64,000 nt of DNA from Prevotella melaninogenica (GCF_003609775.1 NZ_AP018050.1:310001-374000), one strand, 5' to 3'; shown: positions 27,206 to 36,930, counted from the stretch's first letter. Program-made: numbers and translations. The notes: a model not told the origin generated them from the sequence alone.

Positions 27206-30200
27206 TTAGAAAGTAACGTTAACGCCAAGCATAAACTTGCGAACAGAAGGATAAACACCAGCGCCTGTTGAGATTGAAAGGGCTGTTGAGCGTTCGCCAG
27301 AAGCATTGCGACCACCATCGGCAGCAGGCAATTCAGGGTCAACACCAGAGTAATTGGTGATGCAGAAGAGGTTTTCACCACTGAGATAAACGCGCAGTGC
27401 CTTCACAATATCACTCTTAAGATTGAAGTTGTAACCCAAAGTAATTGAGCGAAGCTTCAAGAAGTCAGAGCTCTCTAAGTAGCGAGTTGATGCCTTGTTA
27501 GAGTTAGATGGGTTGTTATAGGCAGCAACTGGGTGTGTTGCAACGTCTCCCTTCTGTGCCCATCTCTTCCAACCTTTCTGCAAACTGAACTGATTACGAT
27601 CGGTATATGCACCATCTGAGTCATACTCCTGACGTGAGTAGTTATAGATGTAAGCACCCAATGAGTAGCCGAAGACAGCATTAAAGTCGAAATTCTTGTA
27701 TGTTAAGGTCGTTGAGAAACTACCGAAAACGGTTGGCGTAGCGTGTTTGTCAAGTGCTATTTGGTCAGCCTTAGCATAGTTGTTAGTAATAATACGATTG
27801 CCATTCGCATCAGTTGTGTACCATTGTGGCGCACCATTCTCTGGGTCAACGCCTGCCCATTCACGCAAGTAATAGGTATCTGCGCTCAGTCCTGGGCGTA
27901 ACAACGTGTTGGTTGAACCAGCAATACCATCACCTTGGATAATCTGATCTCTACCGCTATACAGCTTCTTAATCTTGTTAGAGTTGGTAGAAAGGTTGGC
28001 ATCAACGGTCCAAGTGAGGTCCTTAGCCTTGATGATATCTGCAGAGAGTGTCGTTTCAAAACCAGTGTTGGTAAGCTCACCAATGTTCTGCCAGATGCTT
28101 GTCACACCGATAACACCAGATATAGGCACAGCAAAGAGTAGGTTGCTTGTACGCTTACTATAGAAGTCGAAGGTCATACGCAGGCGTTTAAACATATTCA
28201 GGTCGATACCTACACCAGTGGTATAACTCTTCTCCCAAGTCAGTTTCTTATTGGCAAGCTGAGCGATGACAGCACCAGGAACCTCGTTATAGCTTGCACC
28301 TAAGCTGTAAAGTCCGTATTGAGGGTAGAGGCTGTTAGGGCGACTACCTACTGAACCAAACGATGCACGCACCTTCAAATAGTCAATGCAAGGCACCTTA
28401 AACCACTTCTCAGCCGTAGCAACCCAGCCACCACTGACAGAGAAGAAGGTTCCGTATGCAGCATCCGATCCAAAGTTACTTGCACCATCGGTTCTCAATG
28501 AGAGCTGAAGCAAATACTTATTAGCATAGTCAGCATTGAGGTTTGCGAAGAAAGACTGCACTGCCCACTCATATTTATTACCTCCAACAGATTCAGGTGT
28601 AGAGGTGATATCAAGTTGAGCAAAGCCCGGAACCAAACCTGTTCCATCGCTGCTATGATAACGATATTCACCATCATTGAACTCATAACCGAGCATTAAG
28701 AAGCCGTGATAATCACCGAAACTACGTGTCGCTTTCAGCAGTTGGTTGGTATATCGACGTGTGTTCGTACTCGTGCTTTCACTCACTCGACCCTTACCCT
28801 CTGCTCCTGATGTACGAGGATCAGAATAACTCTTATCGAGGTGGGTACTCCAACGATAGCTATTCACAGAAGAGAACGTAAGCCAATCAGTGAGATAGAT
28901 ATCAAAGTCGAAGTTGCCATTAAAGGCATAAGAATCGTACTTGCTCCAATTATACTGCAATTCGTAAAGATAGTTAGTAGAGTTACTATTCACCCATGAC
29001 GATGATCTATTGCCAACAATCTTGCCCTCTTCATCGTAAGGGCTATCCCATGGCAGCATAGAATACATAGAATAAGTTGAGCGTTGGCGGTCGTCAATCA
29101 CTCCCTTACTACCATTAAAGGATGGACGGATAGCTATCCAAGAATAAGGTTTGAAGTTCAGTTTCATCATGGTATTATATCGAGTGAAGTCGTATCCACG
29201 TACGGCACCATCCTCCTTATAGACACCACCAGTAAAGACAGCACTCAGTTTCTCGCCACCACTGTTAATAGCAAGGTCATAGTTCTGCACATTTCCCGTG
29301 TGTGTAGCTAACTTCCACCAATCGAAATTACTATCACGGAGCTTATCATTCCAACGTGGGAAAGCAATCTCTGCAACATTAGTAAACGACTTATAGTAGT
29401 CGTATAGCTCGGCACCATCCATCATCTTCACATTACCATTGTTCAGAGTTGAAACGCCCATCTTGGCAGAGAAGGTAATAGAAGTCTTACCAGACTTAGC
29501 CCCCTTGGTTGTCACAACGATAACACCATTGGCACCCTGCGAACCATAGATAGCTGTTGAGGCAGCATCTTTGAGTACGGTAAGAGTCTCGATATCGTTA
29601 GGATTAATGTCACCTGGGTCTTTACCGACAATTACTCCATCGATAACCCACAGCGGAGCAGTGCTACCGTTGATAGTAGACTTACCACGAACGATGATAG
29701 CACCAAACGAACCCGGCTTACCAGAACCCGGCATAACGTTCATACCCGGCACCTTACCCGTCAACATATTGGTGACATTAGCAGTCGTGATATTAGTAAG
29801 CTCCTTACTATCAATACTCTGCATAGAACCCGTCAGGCTGTTACGTTTCTGCGTGCTATAACCCACCACGACCGTTTCATTAAGCATTGTAGATGAAGAA
29901 ACCATGCTTACGGTCATGTTGTTTTCAGCTCGCACCGTCGTTTTCTCATAGCCTAAGGACGTAATCACCAGCTCGTCACCAGCCTTTGCGTCGATAGAGA
30001 ACTCACCATCAATGTTGGTAAGTGTAATTTTCTTCGTCCCCTTCACGGTGATACTGGCACTTATAACCGGTTCACCCGTACGTGAGTCGATAACTTTTCC
30101 TTTGATAACTGAGGCCTGTGCCTGTATGGTTACTGTCTGGGTGGCGTATGCCTTATGCACCGTATAAGGGCAGCACATAAGGGGCACTACCAACAGCAGC

Positions 30201-30235
30201 GACCTTCCAAGGTTAGTTTTTCTCATAGCTTTCAT
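27206..30235 (-). CDS. SusC/RagA family TonB-linked outer-membrane protein
   Basis: A 1009-residue protein (start 30235 or the ATG at 30226). After a signal peptide (ending near KAYA) come a carboxypeptidase-D-like regulatory domain (VIKGKVIDSRTGEPVISASI), the TonB box region (ETVVVGYSTQ), the plug (LTGKVPGMNVMPGSG, IIVRGKSTING, VIDGV, VLKDAASTAIYGSQGANGVI) and a 22-strand type beta-barrel ending in FMLGVNVTF. It transports the ligand captured by the SusD-like partner across the outer membrane using TonB energy. A TonB protein is encoded at 32.9 kb. It heads a two-gene operon; the 600-base upstream region contains family I repeat copy C. Confidence 0.97.
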   Translation of the reverse strand: MKAMRKTNLGRSLLLVVPLMCCPYTVHKAYATQTVTIQAQASVIKGKVIDSRTGEPVISASITVKGTKKITLTNIDGEFSIDAKAGDELVITSLGYEKTTVRAENNMTVSMVSSSTMLNETVVVGYSTQKRNSLTGSMQSIDSKELTNITTANVTNMLTGKVPGMNVMPGSGKPGSFGAIIVRGKSTINGSTAPLWVIDGVIVGKDPGDINPNDIETLTVLKDAASTAIYGSQGANGVIVVTTKGAKSGKTSITFSAKMGVSTLNNGNVKMMDGAELYDYYKSFTNVAEIAFPRWNDKLRDSNFDWWKLATHTGNVQNYDLAINSGGEKLSAVFTGGVYKEDGAVRGYDFTRYNTMMKLNFKPYSWIAIRPSFNGSKGVIDDRQRSTYSMYSMLPWDSPYDEEGKIVGNRSSSWVNSNSTNYLYELQYNWSKYDSYAFNGNFDFDIYLTDWLTFSSVNSYRWSTHLDKSYSDPRTSGAEGKGRVSESTSTNTRRYTNQLLKATRSFGDYHGFLMLGYEFNDGEYRYHSSDGTGLVPGFAQLDITSTPESVGGNKYEWAVQSFFANLNADYANKYLLQLSLRTDGASNFGSDAAYGTFFSVSGGWVATAEKWFKVPCIDYLKVRASFGSVGSRPNSLYPQYGLYSLGASYNEVPGAVIAQLANKKLTWEKSYTTGVGIDLNMFKRLRMTFDFYSKRTSNLLFAVPISGVIGVTSIWQNIGELTNTGFETTLSADIIKAKDLTWTVDANLSTNSNKIKKLYSGRDQIIQGDGIAGSTNTLLRPGLSADTYYLREWAGVDPENGAPQWYTTDANGNRIITNNYAKADQIALDKHATPTVFGSFSTTLTYKNFDFNAVFGYSLGAYIYNYSRQEYDSDGAYTDRNQFSLQKGWKRWAQKGDVATHPVAAYNNPSNSNKASTRYLESSDFLKLRSITLGYNFNLKSDIVKALRVYLSGENLFCITNYSGVDPELPAADGGRNASGERSTALSISTGAGVYPSVRKFMLGVNVTF

Positions 30236-30574
30236 GCTTTAAAAGGTTTTTATATAATATTGCGTTTAGGTCTTTTGATTATAGAGACGCGCTTAGATTA
30301 TTGATTGTTTAGATAAATGCAAATTTAAATTATTTTTTTTAAACCACATGTGTTTCATATTCTTTAACATGTATCTCCCATGACTTTTTTATTCTTCTTG
30401 TATCTAAGACACATAATAGTGCGTATTTTGTAGTGTGTACCTTATATAAAAAGCGGCACGAAAAGATTAAGTTGCTTCTGAAAACAAACATGAAACAACA
30501 CATTGACAAGAAGGATAAAATACAAGGAAAAGAAGGATAGCATCTGATTAGTTGTAATAAAAAAATCACTAACA

Positions 30575-30684
30575 AAAAATCAATAGATGCTTAATTGGCT
30601 TCGAAAAGACGCCTAATTGACTTGTAAAAGATGCCCTTTAAGACCCTTACTAACGCCCTTTTGAAGTCCAAGTAAGCACATTTT
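30575..30684 (-). repeat. Five-unit 22-bp phased repeat block, family I copy C
   Basis: Minus-strand units from 30684 down to 30575 start AAAATGTGCTTACTTGG, AAAAGGGCGTTAGTAAG, TAAAGGGCATCTTTTAC, AATTAGGCGTCTTTTCG and AATTAAGCATCTATTG. It lies 165 bases downstream of the zinc-ribbon gene on the same strand and about 340 bases upstream of susC. Confidence 0.9.
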
Positions 30685-30849
30685 GAAATGCAGTTCTGTA
30701 ACGATTTGATTATCTGTTGGTTACAATACCCTGCTTTTAGCTGCTTTTTTAGGTAAAAAAGGGGCTAAAAGAGTGTATGAATTGTAAGGATTTTTCCAAC
30801 ATCCTACTGCTTAACAACTGAAGAAAAGAGGATATAAGAAACGCAAAAA

Positions 30850-31410
30850 TTAGAACGAATTTCTTATTTCAATATAGTTCTTAAACAGCCATGAATGGCC
30901 CTCAGACAGGAGTTTTACCACCTCTGCACAGATGAAAAGACCTGCAATGACCGAGAGGATGAAAACAAAACTGAAACCAAAGAATATCCAGAGGTCGCCA
31001 TCCGTGTATTTCTCCTGAAAACGACGAAGGCGTGAAGATGATTTAGTAACAAACTCACTGGTGCTTTCTGTCGCATTCTTCAAGGTTTCACCAGCCTGCT
31101 TAGACACGTGAAGGGCACGCTGAGAGGCCTCAACCAACTTACTTCTCATCTCGGCAAGCTTCTCTTTTGAAGGCGAACTGATGAGATTGGTTGAGACAGT
31201 AGGAAGATTCTCGGCCTTCTTTACTTCGATAGGTGAAGCCTCAGCCAAAGGAATAACGGAACGAGCACGAGTACGAAAAGACTTCGGCGCATCAAACCTA
31301 CAGTTCAACACGTTACCACAATAGGGGCAACGATACTTCATTGTCCCATAGCTCTCAGTCTCAGCCACAAAGTCGCGACCACAGTTATTGCATTTGACAG
31401 TATATCTCAT
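30850..31410 (-). CDS. Zinc-ribbon protein with C-terminal membrane helix
   Basis: I place the start at 31410 (MRYTVKCNNCG) rather than the longer frame to 31476, whose N-terminus is encoded by repeat-like DNA. The 186-residue product begins with a zinc ribbon, CNNC (7-10) and CPYC (about 29-32). A Ser/Lys-rich linker and a predicted amphipathic region follow, then one membrane helix near the C-terminus (LWIFFGFSFVFILSVIAGLFICAEVV). The ribbon sits outside the membrane anchor and may bind nucleic acid or protein. I do not recognise the family. It is isolated, with the family I repeat following it. Confidence 0.75.
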   Translation of the reverse strand: MRYTVKCNNCGRDFVAETESYGTMKYRCPYCGNVLNCRFDAPKSFRTRARSVIPLAEASPIEVKKAENLPTVSTNLISSPSKEKLAEMRSKLVEASQRALHVSKQAGETLKNATESTSEFVTKSSSRLRRFQEKYTDGDLWIFFGFSFVFILSVIAGLFICAEVVKLLSEGHSWLFKNYIEIRNSF

Positions 31411-31459
31411 GATGGGAGCAAAATTATAAAAAAATGTTGAAAAGAAAGCAGGAAAGAGT

Positions 31460-31545
31460 GTTAATTCATAATTCAAAATTCATAATTCATAATTATGATT
31501 TGTCTTAATTCATAATCCAGAATTCATAATTCATAATTATGATTA
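31460..31545. repeat. AATTATGAATT intergenic repeat, second site
   Basis: Inverted and direct copies of TTCATAATTCATAATTATGA; the motif CATAATTATG is itself palindromic. It is followed by GTAAACTGTGGTTTATTGCTA, also present at 51353. Confidence 0.65.
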
Positions 31546-31626
31546 CTGTTGTAAACTGTGGTTTATTGCTATGAGTACCATGTTAACTTGTTTTCTCGTT
31601 TACTTGCTAAGAATCTGTGTTATCTC

Positions 31627-31772
31627 TGACCTTTAGGTCTCTGTGGCGTAAGCAATCTGCTCATCTGTGCCATCTGTGAGAGAGTGATTTGAGCTTTGAA
31701 TATCCCTTTGAGAGTAATTATAATTGTGAGCTGTGACGTACTGATGATAACTTCATTCGAATAATTGTGGAT
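31627..31772. repeat. Truncated relative of the 24.45-kb inverted-repeat element
   Basis: Contains CTGACCTTTAGGTCTCTG, CATCTGTGAGAGAG and GACGTACTGATGATAAC...AATAATTGTGG, matching in part both ends of the element at 24451-24702 but in swapped order. Confidence 0.6.
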
Positions 31773-31784
31773 TACCAACGATTT

Positions 31785-32729
31785 TTAAAAGGAGTACGCC
31801 AAGTTAACTAATATCGAGTTGCTGGATGCATGATACTTACCGTATGCGAGGTTCAACTTGAATTGCTCAAGGTTGATACCCGCACCAACGCTGAATCCAG
31901 CACCATGTGCACTGGCGTTATCAGACTTACCAATGGTCATTTCGTCTGCCTTACGGAAGTTGTAACCACCTCCAACCCAAATACTTTCAGACAATAAGAT
32001 GTCTGCACCAAGGTTAAGATGATTGATAAAACGATAGTCGTAATGGGTAAGATCGACGAGCGTTGCCGATACTCTGACTGGGAGAGCAGCAAAAGTTTTA
32101 CTCACACCGACCTGCACGTCAATAGGCATCTTACCATAATCCTCTTCGTAGGCCTTGATTTGTCCACCGAGGTTCTTGGCAACTAAAGATACTGACCATT
32201 GTCTTTCAGGCTCATACCAGTTAAGACCAAGATCAACACCCACTGCCATAGAGTTATAATTACCAATGTAAGAAGTGATGAACTTAGCCGTGATACCACC
32301 CATAAGGTTGCGTGCCAACTCGTAGGCAAAGATACCTTCAACAGCGATTTCGCTGGCATTGAAAGTACCCGTCTGTACGTTGTTCGCATCGACCTCCTTC
32401 ATCTTTCCGTAGTTCATATACTGTACTCCACCTGCCAACGTAGCCTTCTCGCCCAATGCTTTGGTATAAGAAGCACCCATATAATGCGCCCCACGCATAT
32501 AATTCATATAGCTGAGTCCCACCGTCTTATCGCTCACAGAAGAAGCCAAAGCAGGGTTAGAGAACATCAGTGAAGGGTCGTCCTCAATGATAGTAATATT
32601 CTCTCCGCCCAATGCCGCAGCGTGTGCACTCACTGGAAGACGTAAGAAGTTGTATTCAGTTTGACTCTCCTGTGCCTGCATTACAACCGCAAAAAGGGTG
32701 AACAGGAGGGTGAAAACGATTTTTTTCAT
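31785..32729 (-). CDS. porQ: Type IX secretion system PorQ-like outer-membrane beta-barrel protein
   Basis: A 314-residue protein with a signal peptide ending MQAQ (about residue 20). The N-terminal motif EYNFLRLPVSAHAAALGGENI with DPSLMFSNPALAS is the hallmark of the PorV/PorQ/UPF0164-like (FadL-related) barrel family, and the length is that of PorQ. PorQ is needed for T9SS function; together with the two T9SS cargo genes at 1-5.9 kb this shows the secretion route is in use. cmk is found 3 kb away; I recall porQ and cmk being close in other Bacteroidota. It is transcribed divergently from tonB with a -7 box just upstream. Confidence 0.85.
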   Translation of the reverse strand: MKKIVFTLLFTLFAVVMQAQESQTEYNFLRLPVSAHAAALGGENITIIEDDPSLMFSNPALASSVSDKTVGLSYMNYMRGAHYMGASYTKALGEKATLAGGVQYMNYGKMKEVDANNVQTGTFNASEIAVEGIFAYELARNLMGGITAKFITSYIGNYNSMAVGVDLGLNWYEPERQWSVSLVAKNLGGQIKAYEEDYGKMPIDVQVGVSKTFAALPVRVSATLVDLTHYDYRFINHLNLGADILLSESIWVGGGYNFRKADEMTIGKSDNASAHGAGFSVGAGINLEQFKLNLAYGKYHASSNSILVNLAYSF

Positions 32730-32751
32730 TTAATCTAAATTAATTTCTCGG

Positions 32752-32759
32752 CAAAGTTA
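32752..32759 (-). promoter_or_regulatory. -7 box (TAACTTTG on minus) of porQ
   Basis: CAAAGTTA on the plus strand, 22 bases before the porQ ATG; it faces the divergent -7 box at 32782. Confidence 0.7.
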
Positions 32760-32781
32760 CATCTTTTTCCGAATATCTTAT

Positions 32782-32789
32782 TACTTTTG
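32782..32789 (+). promoter_or_regulatory. -7 box (TACTTTTG) of tonB-like gene
   Basis: TAnnTTTG match. Transcription should start near 32796, which excludes the longest reading frame (from 32787) as the protein start. Confidence 0.6.
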
Positions 32790-32870
32790 TCGTTGCAACT
32801 TATAATGTGGCGTTTTTGTGCCCATTATGGATTGTATAACGGCAGAAAAAGGTGTTTAGTATATCTTATC

Positions 32871-33668
32871 TTGGAAATAAAGAAGTCAAATAGAGCAGAT
32901 TTAGAGAATAAGCGGTGGGTTGGTTTCCTATTGGGAATCATCGTTGCGCTGTCCTTCTTCTTTGTTGCCATAGAGTATAATGCAACGGGGAGTGACGATG
33001 ATTCGGCTAATACTAAGGCCATCAAGAATGTCACACTCCATGATATGGATATGCTACCTGCCATTGACCAGCAAGATCTTGCTAAGACACAAGAGGACAA
33101 GAAACCAACGATGGAGGATCTGCTCAACCTCAAACGCCGTGATATTCCGAATAAGGTAACGCCTCACGATGCGGGAAGTATGAACGCAAACGATGAGAAG
33201 ACGGGGGCACCACAGGTGAGTGATGAACCGATTATCATGCCTAAGATAACCACAACTCCTGAACCTCCGAAGGTGAAGGAAGAAGCAAAGAAGGAGATGG
33301 AGAAGATGACGGATGACAATTCCGACAAGGTTGTGGAACGCTATGATGATAAGGTTAGCAAACGAATCCTCTCCGAAACGCCAACACCTCCAGGTGGATG
33401 GGTGGAGTTTATGAAGTGGCTCACGAAGACGTTACAGTACCCTGCGGCTGCAAAGGAAAGCAAACTGCAAGGAACAGTGAATATAACTTTCATCATCAAT
33501 GCCGATGGCACGGTGGATGATGTCAAAATAAAGAATGGCAAAGTGCCTGTTCTCAACGACGAAGCACTGCGCGTTCTCAAGACAATGGGTAAGTGGAAGC
33601 CGGGCATTGAGAAGAATAAACCATGCCGTTCGCTGATAGAAATACCGATTGTTTTCCAACTCTCATGA
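32871..33668 (+). CDS. tonB: TonB family energy transducer
   Basis: The best start by family likeness is TTG at 32871 (MEIKKSNRADLENKRW), giving 265 residues; an in-frame ATG at 32805 would add 22 residues not expected for the family. One N-terminal membrane helix (about 19-38, WVGFLLGIIVALSFFFVAIEY) is followed by a long Pro/Lys/Glu-rich periplasmic spacer (about 60-175) and the TonB C-terminal domain (about 180-265: WLTKTLQYPAAAKESKLQGTV, GKWKPG, EIPIVFQLS). It couples the proton motive force of the inner membrane to TonB-dependent receptors such as the SusC-like protein and those at 54.3 and 60.9 kb. The prenyl synthase gene follows by 65 bases. Confidence 0.9.
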   Translation: MEIKKSNRADLENKRWVGFLLGIIVALSFFFVAIEYNATGSDDDSANTKAIKNVTLHDMDMLPAIDQQDLAKTQEDKKPTMEDLLNLKRRDIPNKVTPHDAGSMNANDEKTGAPQVSDEPIIMPKITTTPEPPKVKEEAKKEMEKMTDDNSDKVVERYDDKVSKRILSETPTPPGGWVEFMKWLTKTLQYPAAAKESKLQGTVNITFIINADGTVDDVKIKNGKVPVLNDEALRVLKTMGKWKPGIEKNKPCRSLIEIPIVFQLS

Positions 33669-33733
33669 TGCTTCCGAGCTATGAGAGAATATTTAAACGA
33701 TGAATATAAAATAACTTTTAACTTCAACTCTAT

Positions 33734-34708
33734 ATGTACACTGCCGATGAAATTCTGAGTAAAGTAAACGAGTATATAAACAATCTCAGTTATGACCGTA
33801 AGCCACAAAGCTTGTACGAACCGATAAAATACGTCCTATCATTGGGTGGTAAGCGCATCCGTCCTACGCTGATGCTTCTTTCTTACAATCTTTTTAAGGA
33901 CGATCCAGAAACGATTCTCTCACCAGCTTGTGCCCTTGAGACCTATCATAACTATACACTCTTGCACGATGACTTGATGGATGATGCGCCACTTCGCCGT
34001 GGACAGCAGACCGTTCACGTACGTTGGGATGCCAATACGGCTATCCTTTCGGGCGACTCTATGCTTGTGTTGGCCTTTGAAAGAATGGCACAGTGCGACA
34101 GCAAACACCTCAGTGAGGTGCTTCATCTCTTCACCATTACGGCACTTGAGATTGGTGAGGGTCAGCAGTACGACATGGAGTTTGAGAATCGTAATGACGT
34201 AAAGGAGGAAGAATACATTGAGATGATTCGTTTGAAGACCAGTGTTCTGTTGGCTTGTGCGATGAAGATTGGTGCTATCCTTGCTGATGCACCAGCTGAA
34301 GACGTAGAGAATCTCTATAAGTTTGGCGAGCAGATTGGTCTGGCTTTCCAGCTGCAAGACGATTACCTCGATGTCTATGGCGACCCAAAGGTATTCGGAA
34401 AGAAGGTGGGTGGCGACATTATCTGCAACAAGAAGACCTACATGCTCATCAATGCTTTCAACAAAGCAAACGCTCGTCAGCGTAAAGAATTGGAGAAATG
34501 GATTGGCTCTGAGAACTTTAATCACGAGGAGAAGGTGGCTGCTGTCACTAATCTTTATAATAGCATTGGCGTTGACAAGATGGCTATGGAGCGCATCAAC
34601 TACTATTTTGATGAGGCAAACAAGTATCTCGCTGCAATAAACCTACCTGATGAACGGAAGGCAGAACTGTTAGCTTATGCGCAGAGGATGCTGCATAGGA
34701 AGTGGTGA
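33734..34708 (+). CDS. Polyprenyl (trans-isoprenyl) diphosphate synthase
   Basis: A 324-residue protein with both aspartate-rich motifs of trans-prenyltransferases: the first as Asp79-Asp80-Leu-Met-Asp83-Asp84 (LLHDDLMDDAPLRRG) and the second as Asp209-Asp210-Tyr-Leu-Asp213 (QLQDDYLDVYGD). GGKRIRP near the N-terminus binds pyrophosphate. It chains isopentenyl diphosphate onto an allylic primer to make the long prenyl tail of menaquinone or a C15-C20 precursor; chain length cannot be read reliably. Follows tonB by 65 bases on the same strand, possibly cotranscribed. Confidence 0.93.
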   Translation: MYTADEILSKVNEYINNLSYDRKPQSLYEPIKYVLSLGGKRIRPTLMLLSYNLFKDDPETILSPACALETYHNYTLLHDDLMDDAPLRRGQQTVHVRWDANTAILSGDSMLVLAFERMAQCDSKHLSEVLHLFTITALEIGEGQQYDMEFENRNDVKEEEYIEMIRLKTSVLLACAMKIGAILADAPAEDVENLYKFGEQIGLAFQLQDDYLDVYGDPKVFGKKVGGDIICNKKTYMLINAFNKANARQRKELEKWIGSENFNHEEKVAAVTNLYNSIGVDKMAMERINYYFDEANKYLAAINLPDERKAELLAYAQRMLHRKW

Positions 34709-34800
34709 AGCCTCCCCCGACCCCTCCGAAAGGAGGGGAGCCCAAATAGGATAAAGCCCCACCCCGACCCTCCCCGAACGGGGAGGGAGGCAAATAGGAT
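34709..34800. repeat. GC-rich CCCTCCCC palindromic repeat, copy 1
   Basis: Two tandem units, each with a G-rich/C-rich palindrome (CCCTCCGAAAGGAGGGGAG and CCCTCCCCGAACGGGGAGGG) preceded by CCCCGACC. Stands out from the AT-rich surroundings. Related copy at 46889-46972. Confidence 0.8.
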
Positions 34801-34816
34801 AAGGTTAGGAAAATCA

Positions 34817-34903
34817 TCAACACCCAACATTCAACACCCAACACCCAATAAACACTTCATCAACACCCAATATTCAACACCCAACACTCATCACCCAACA
34901 CCT
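34817..34903 (+). repeat. CAACACCCAACA repeat abutting a start codon, copy 1
   Basis: Tandem degenerate copies of CAACACCCAACATT ending directly at the ATG of the TatD gene. The segment has almost no G. Related tracts precede the starts at 47239 and 48567. Confidence 0.75.
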
Positions 34904-35728
34904 ATGATCATAGATACGCACGCACATTTAGACGTTGAAGACTTTGCTGACGACCTGCCAGCGGTAATCAGCCGTGCCCATGAAGCGGGCGTAGGAAAGA
35001 TATTTCTGCCTGCTATCGACCTCAAATCAGTGGATACTGTATTGGCTGTTTGCCGACAGTTTCCTGATACCTGCTATCCAATGATTGGACTGCAGCCAGA
35101 GGAGGTGCGTGATGATTGGCGTGAGGTGTTGGACGCTATGCACGAACGAATCCTACTCTCGCTCCGTCAGAAGGCTGAGGGAACAGTAAAACCGGGTGAG
35201 ACTGTCGTTGCGATTGGTGAGGTAGGACTCGATTTCTATTGGACACGTGAATACGAAAAGCAGCAACTTGCGGCCTTTGAAGAGGCTGTGAAGTGGAGTG
35301 TTGAGACTCGTCTTCCTCTGATGATTCACTGCCGTAAGGCACAAAACGAGATGCTACACATCATGCGTCCGTATGAGAAGGAGCTGCCAGGTGGTGTCTT
35401 CCATTGCTTTACTGGTAATCAGAAGGAGGCTGAGGAGTTCCTACGTTTCGACCGCTTCGTGCTTGGTGTCGGTGGTGTATCAACCTTTAAGAGCAGTCAT
35501 CTACGCGAAGACTTGCCCGCAGCCGTCCCTCTTGACCGCATCGTCCTTGAGACCGACAGTCCTTACATGGCACCTGTTCCTCATCGTGGTAAGCGCAACG
35601 AGAGTGCCTTCATCGTTGAAGTTATGCGCACACTTGCCCTTAGTTATGGCGTTGATGAAGCCGAATTTGCCCGCCAAACCAATGAGAATGTACGTAGGGT
35701 GTTTGGTGATTTTTTGGGTGATAGGTGA
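34904..35728 (+). CDS. TatD family metal-dependent hydrolase (DNase)
   Basis: A 274-residue TIM-barrel hydrolase. It begins MIIDTHAHLD with metal ligands His6 and His8. Further ligands are the Glu in VAIGEVGLDFYW, the His in PLMIHCRKA, the His in GGVFHCFTG and the Asp in IVLETDSPYMAP. TatD proteins are magnesium-dependent 3'-5' exonucleases/D-aminoacyl-tRNA-deacylase relatives; the exact substrate of this one is not known. Residues near 75-100 (ILLSLRQKAEGTVKPG) form a short extension over typical members. The start is fixed by the family N-terminus; the leader is the CA-rich repeat with no ribosome-binding site. Confidence 0.93.
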   Translation: MIIDTHAHLDVEDFADDLPAVISRAHEAGVGKIFLPAIDLKSVDTVLAVCRQFPDTCYPMIGLQPEEVRDDWREVLDAMHERILLSLRQKAEGTVKPGETVVAIGEVGLDFYWTREYEKQQLAAFEEAVKWSVETRLPLMIHCRKAQNEMLHIMRPYEKELPGGVFHCFTGNQKEAEEFLRFDRFVLGVGGVSTFKSSHLREDLPAAVPLDRIVLETDSPYMAPVPHRGKRNESAFIVEVMRTLALSYGVDEAEFARQTNENVRRVFGDFLGDR

Positions 35729-35732
35729 TGGA

Positions 35733-35905
35733 TGTTGGGTGTTGATGATTTGTTAAGTTGTGGGTGATAATGAGTTTACAAACTATGGGTAGGGTGTTTG
35801 GTGTTGAATGATGAGTGATAATGAATTGACAAGCTGTGTGTAGCAATAAACATATCAAGCAATGGTAATCATAATTATGAATTATGAATTGTGAATTATG
35901 AATTA
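35733..35905. repeat. Mixed intergenic repeats (GTGTTGGGTG tract and AATTATGAATT tract)
   Basis: Begins with the complement of the CAACACCCAACA repeat (GATGTTGGGTGTTGATG) and ends with GGTAATCATAATTATG and tandem AATTATGAATT. The latter runs into the leader of cmk. Confidence 0.65.
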
Positions 35906-35932
35906 ACAAAGTATTATGAATTAACAAAGTAT

Positions 35933-36625
35933 ATGAAGAAAATAACCATCGCCATTGACGGCTATTCATCTTGTGGAAAGAGCACAATGGCAAAAGACCT
36001 TGCCAAAGAGATTGGCTATATCTATGTTGATACAGGTGCGATGTATCGTTCTGTAACACTCTATGCCCTGCGTAACAACCTCTTCAATGCTGACGGAAGC
36101 ATCCGTGAACAGGAGTTGCAGAAGCAGATGAAGAACATCAACATCAGTTTCCAATTCAATAAGGAGACTGGTCGTCCTGACACCTATCTCAATGGTGAGA
36201 AAGTTGAAAACGACATCCGTACGATGGAGGTGTCGTCACACGTAAGCCCTATTGCCACACTCGCTTTTGTGCGAAAGGCTCTTGTAGAACAGCAGCAGCG
36301 TATGGGTGCAGAGAAAGGTATCGTTATGGACGGACGCGATATTGGTACGGTCGTCTTCCCTGATGCCGAATTAAAGATATTCGTTACCGCATCTGCCGAG
36401 GTTCGTGCGCAACGTCGCTACGACGAGTTGAAGGCGAAAGGCATGGAAGCAGACTTTGCCGACATCCTCAAGAACGTACAAGAGCGCGACTATATCGACT
36501 CGCATCGTGAGACGTCACCCCTCCGCAAGGCTGATGACGCCCTCGAACTCGACAACAGTCAGCTAACAATTGCCGAGCAAAAGCAGTGGCTTTACGACCA
36601 GTATTGTAAGGCTGCTGAGGTATAA
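35933..36625 (+). CDS. cmk: Cytidylate kinase
   Basis: A 230-residue protein. I start at the ATG at 35933 ([18 protein letters not shown]); the longer frame from 35891 only translates the AATTATGAATT repeat. The P-loop is GYSSCGKST (10-18). [11 protein letters not shown], the [10 protein letters not shown] segment, [23 protein letters not shown] and the arginine-rich lid ([21 protein letters not shown]) are all in place for CMP/dCMP phosphorylation from ATP. Cytoplasmic, essential for pyrimidine nucleotide supply. Length is normal. A strong terminator follows. Confidence 0.96.
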   Translation: MKKITIAIDGYSSCGKSTMAKDLAKEIGYIYVDTGAMYRSVTLYALRNNLFNADGSIREQELQKQMKNINISFQFNKETGRPDTYLNGEKVENDIRTMEVSSHVSPIATLAFVRKALVEQQQRMGAEKGIVMDGRDIGTVVFPDAELKIFVTASAEVRAQRRYDELKAKGMEADFADILKNVQERDYIDSHRETSPLRKADDALELDNSQLTIAEQKQWLYDQYCKAAEV

Positions 36626-36649
36626 CGAGCTAATAAAAAGTTATCCTTT

Positions 36650-36715
36650 TAGGTCCTTTCGTTAAAAGCGGTGTGACAAACGTATACGCAATTAACGAAA
36701 GGACCTATCTTTTTT
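36650..36715 (+). terminator. Strong terminator after cmk
   Basis: Perfect 16-bp arms at 36650-36665 and 36692-36707 (TAGGTCCTTTCGTTAA and complement) followed by TCTTTTTTATT. Confidence 0.9.
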
Positions 36716-36930
36716 ATTCTTCAAAGCAGTCCTAAACACTATCAACAAGCTATCTCGCCTCATCCTTTCACACTGAAAACGACACATTCATAACATCGTT
36801 AAAACGACAACAAGGCTTTGAAAAATCATTACATAATTGCGATTAAAACCACGTATAAAAAGGCGAAAAACACCCGGAAAAACTAAGTCTGCAATCATCA
36901 GTAAATCAATTAGTTACCAAGTTACACAAG

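Noticed and set aside
33920-34525. 201-codon minus frame opposite the prenyl synthase
   Set aside because: Antisense to a complete enzyme with both Asp-rich motifs.
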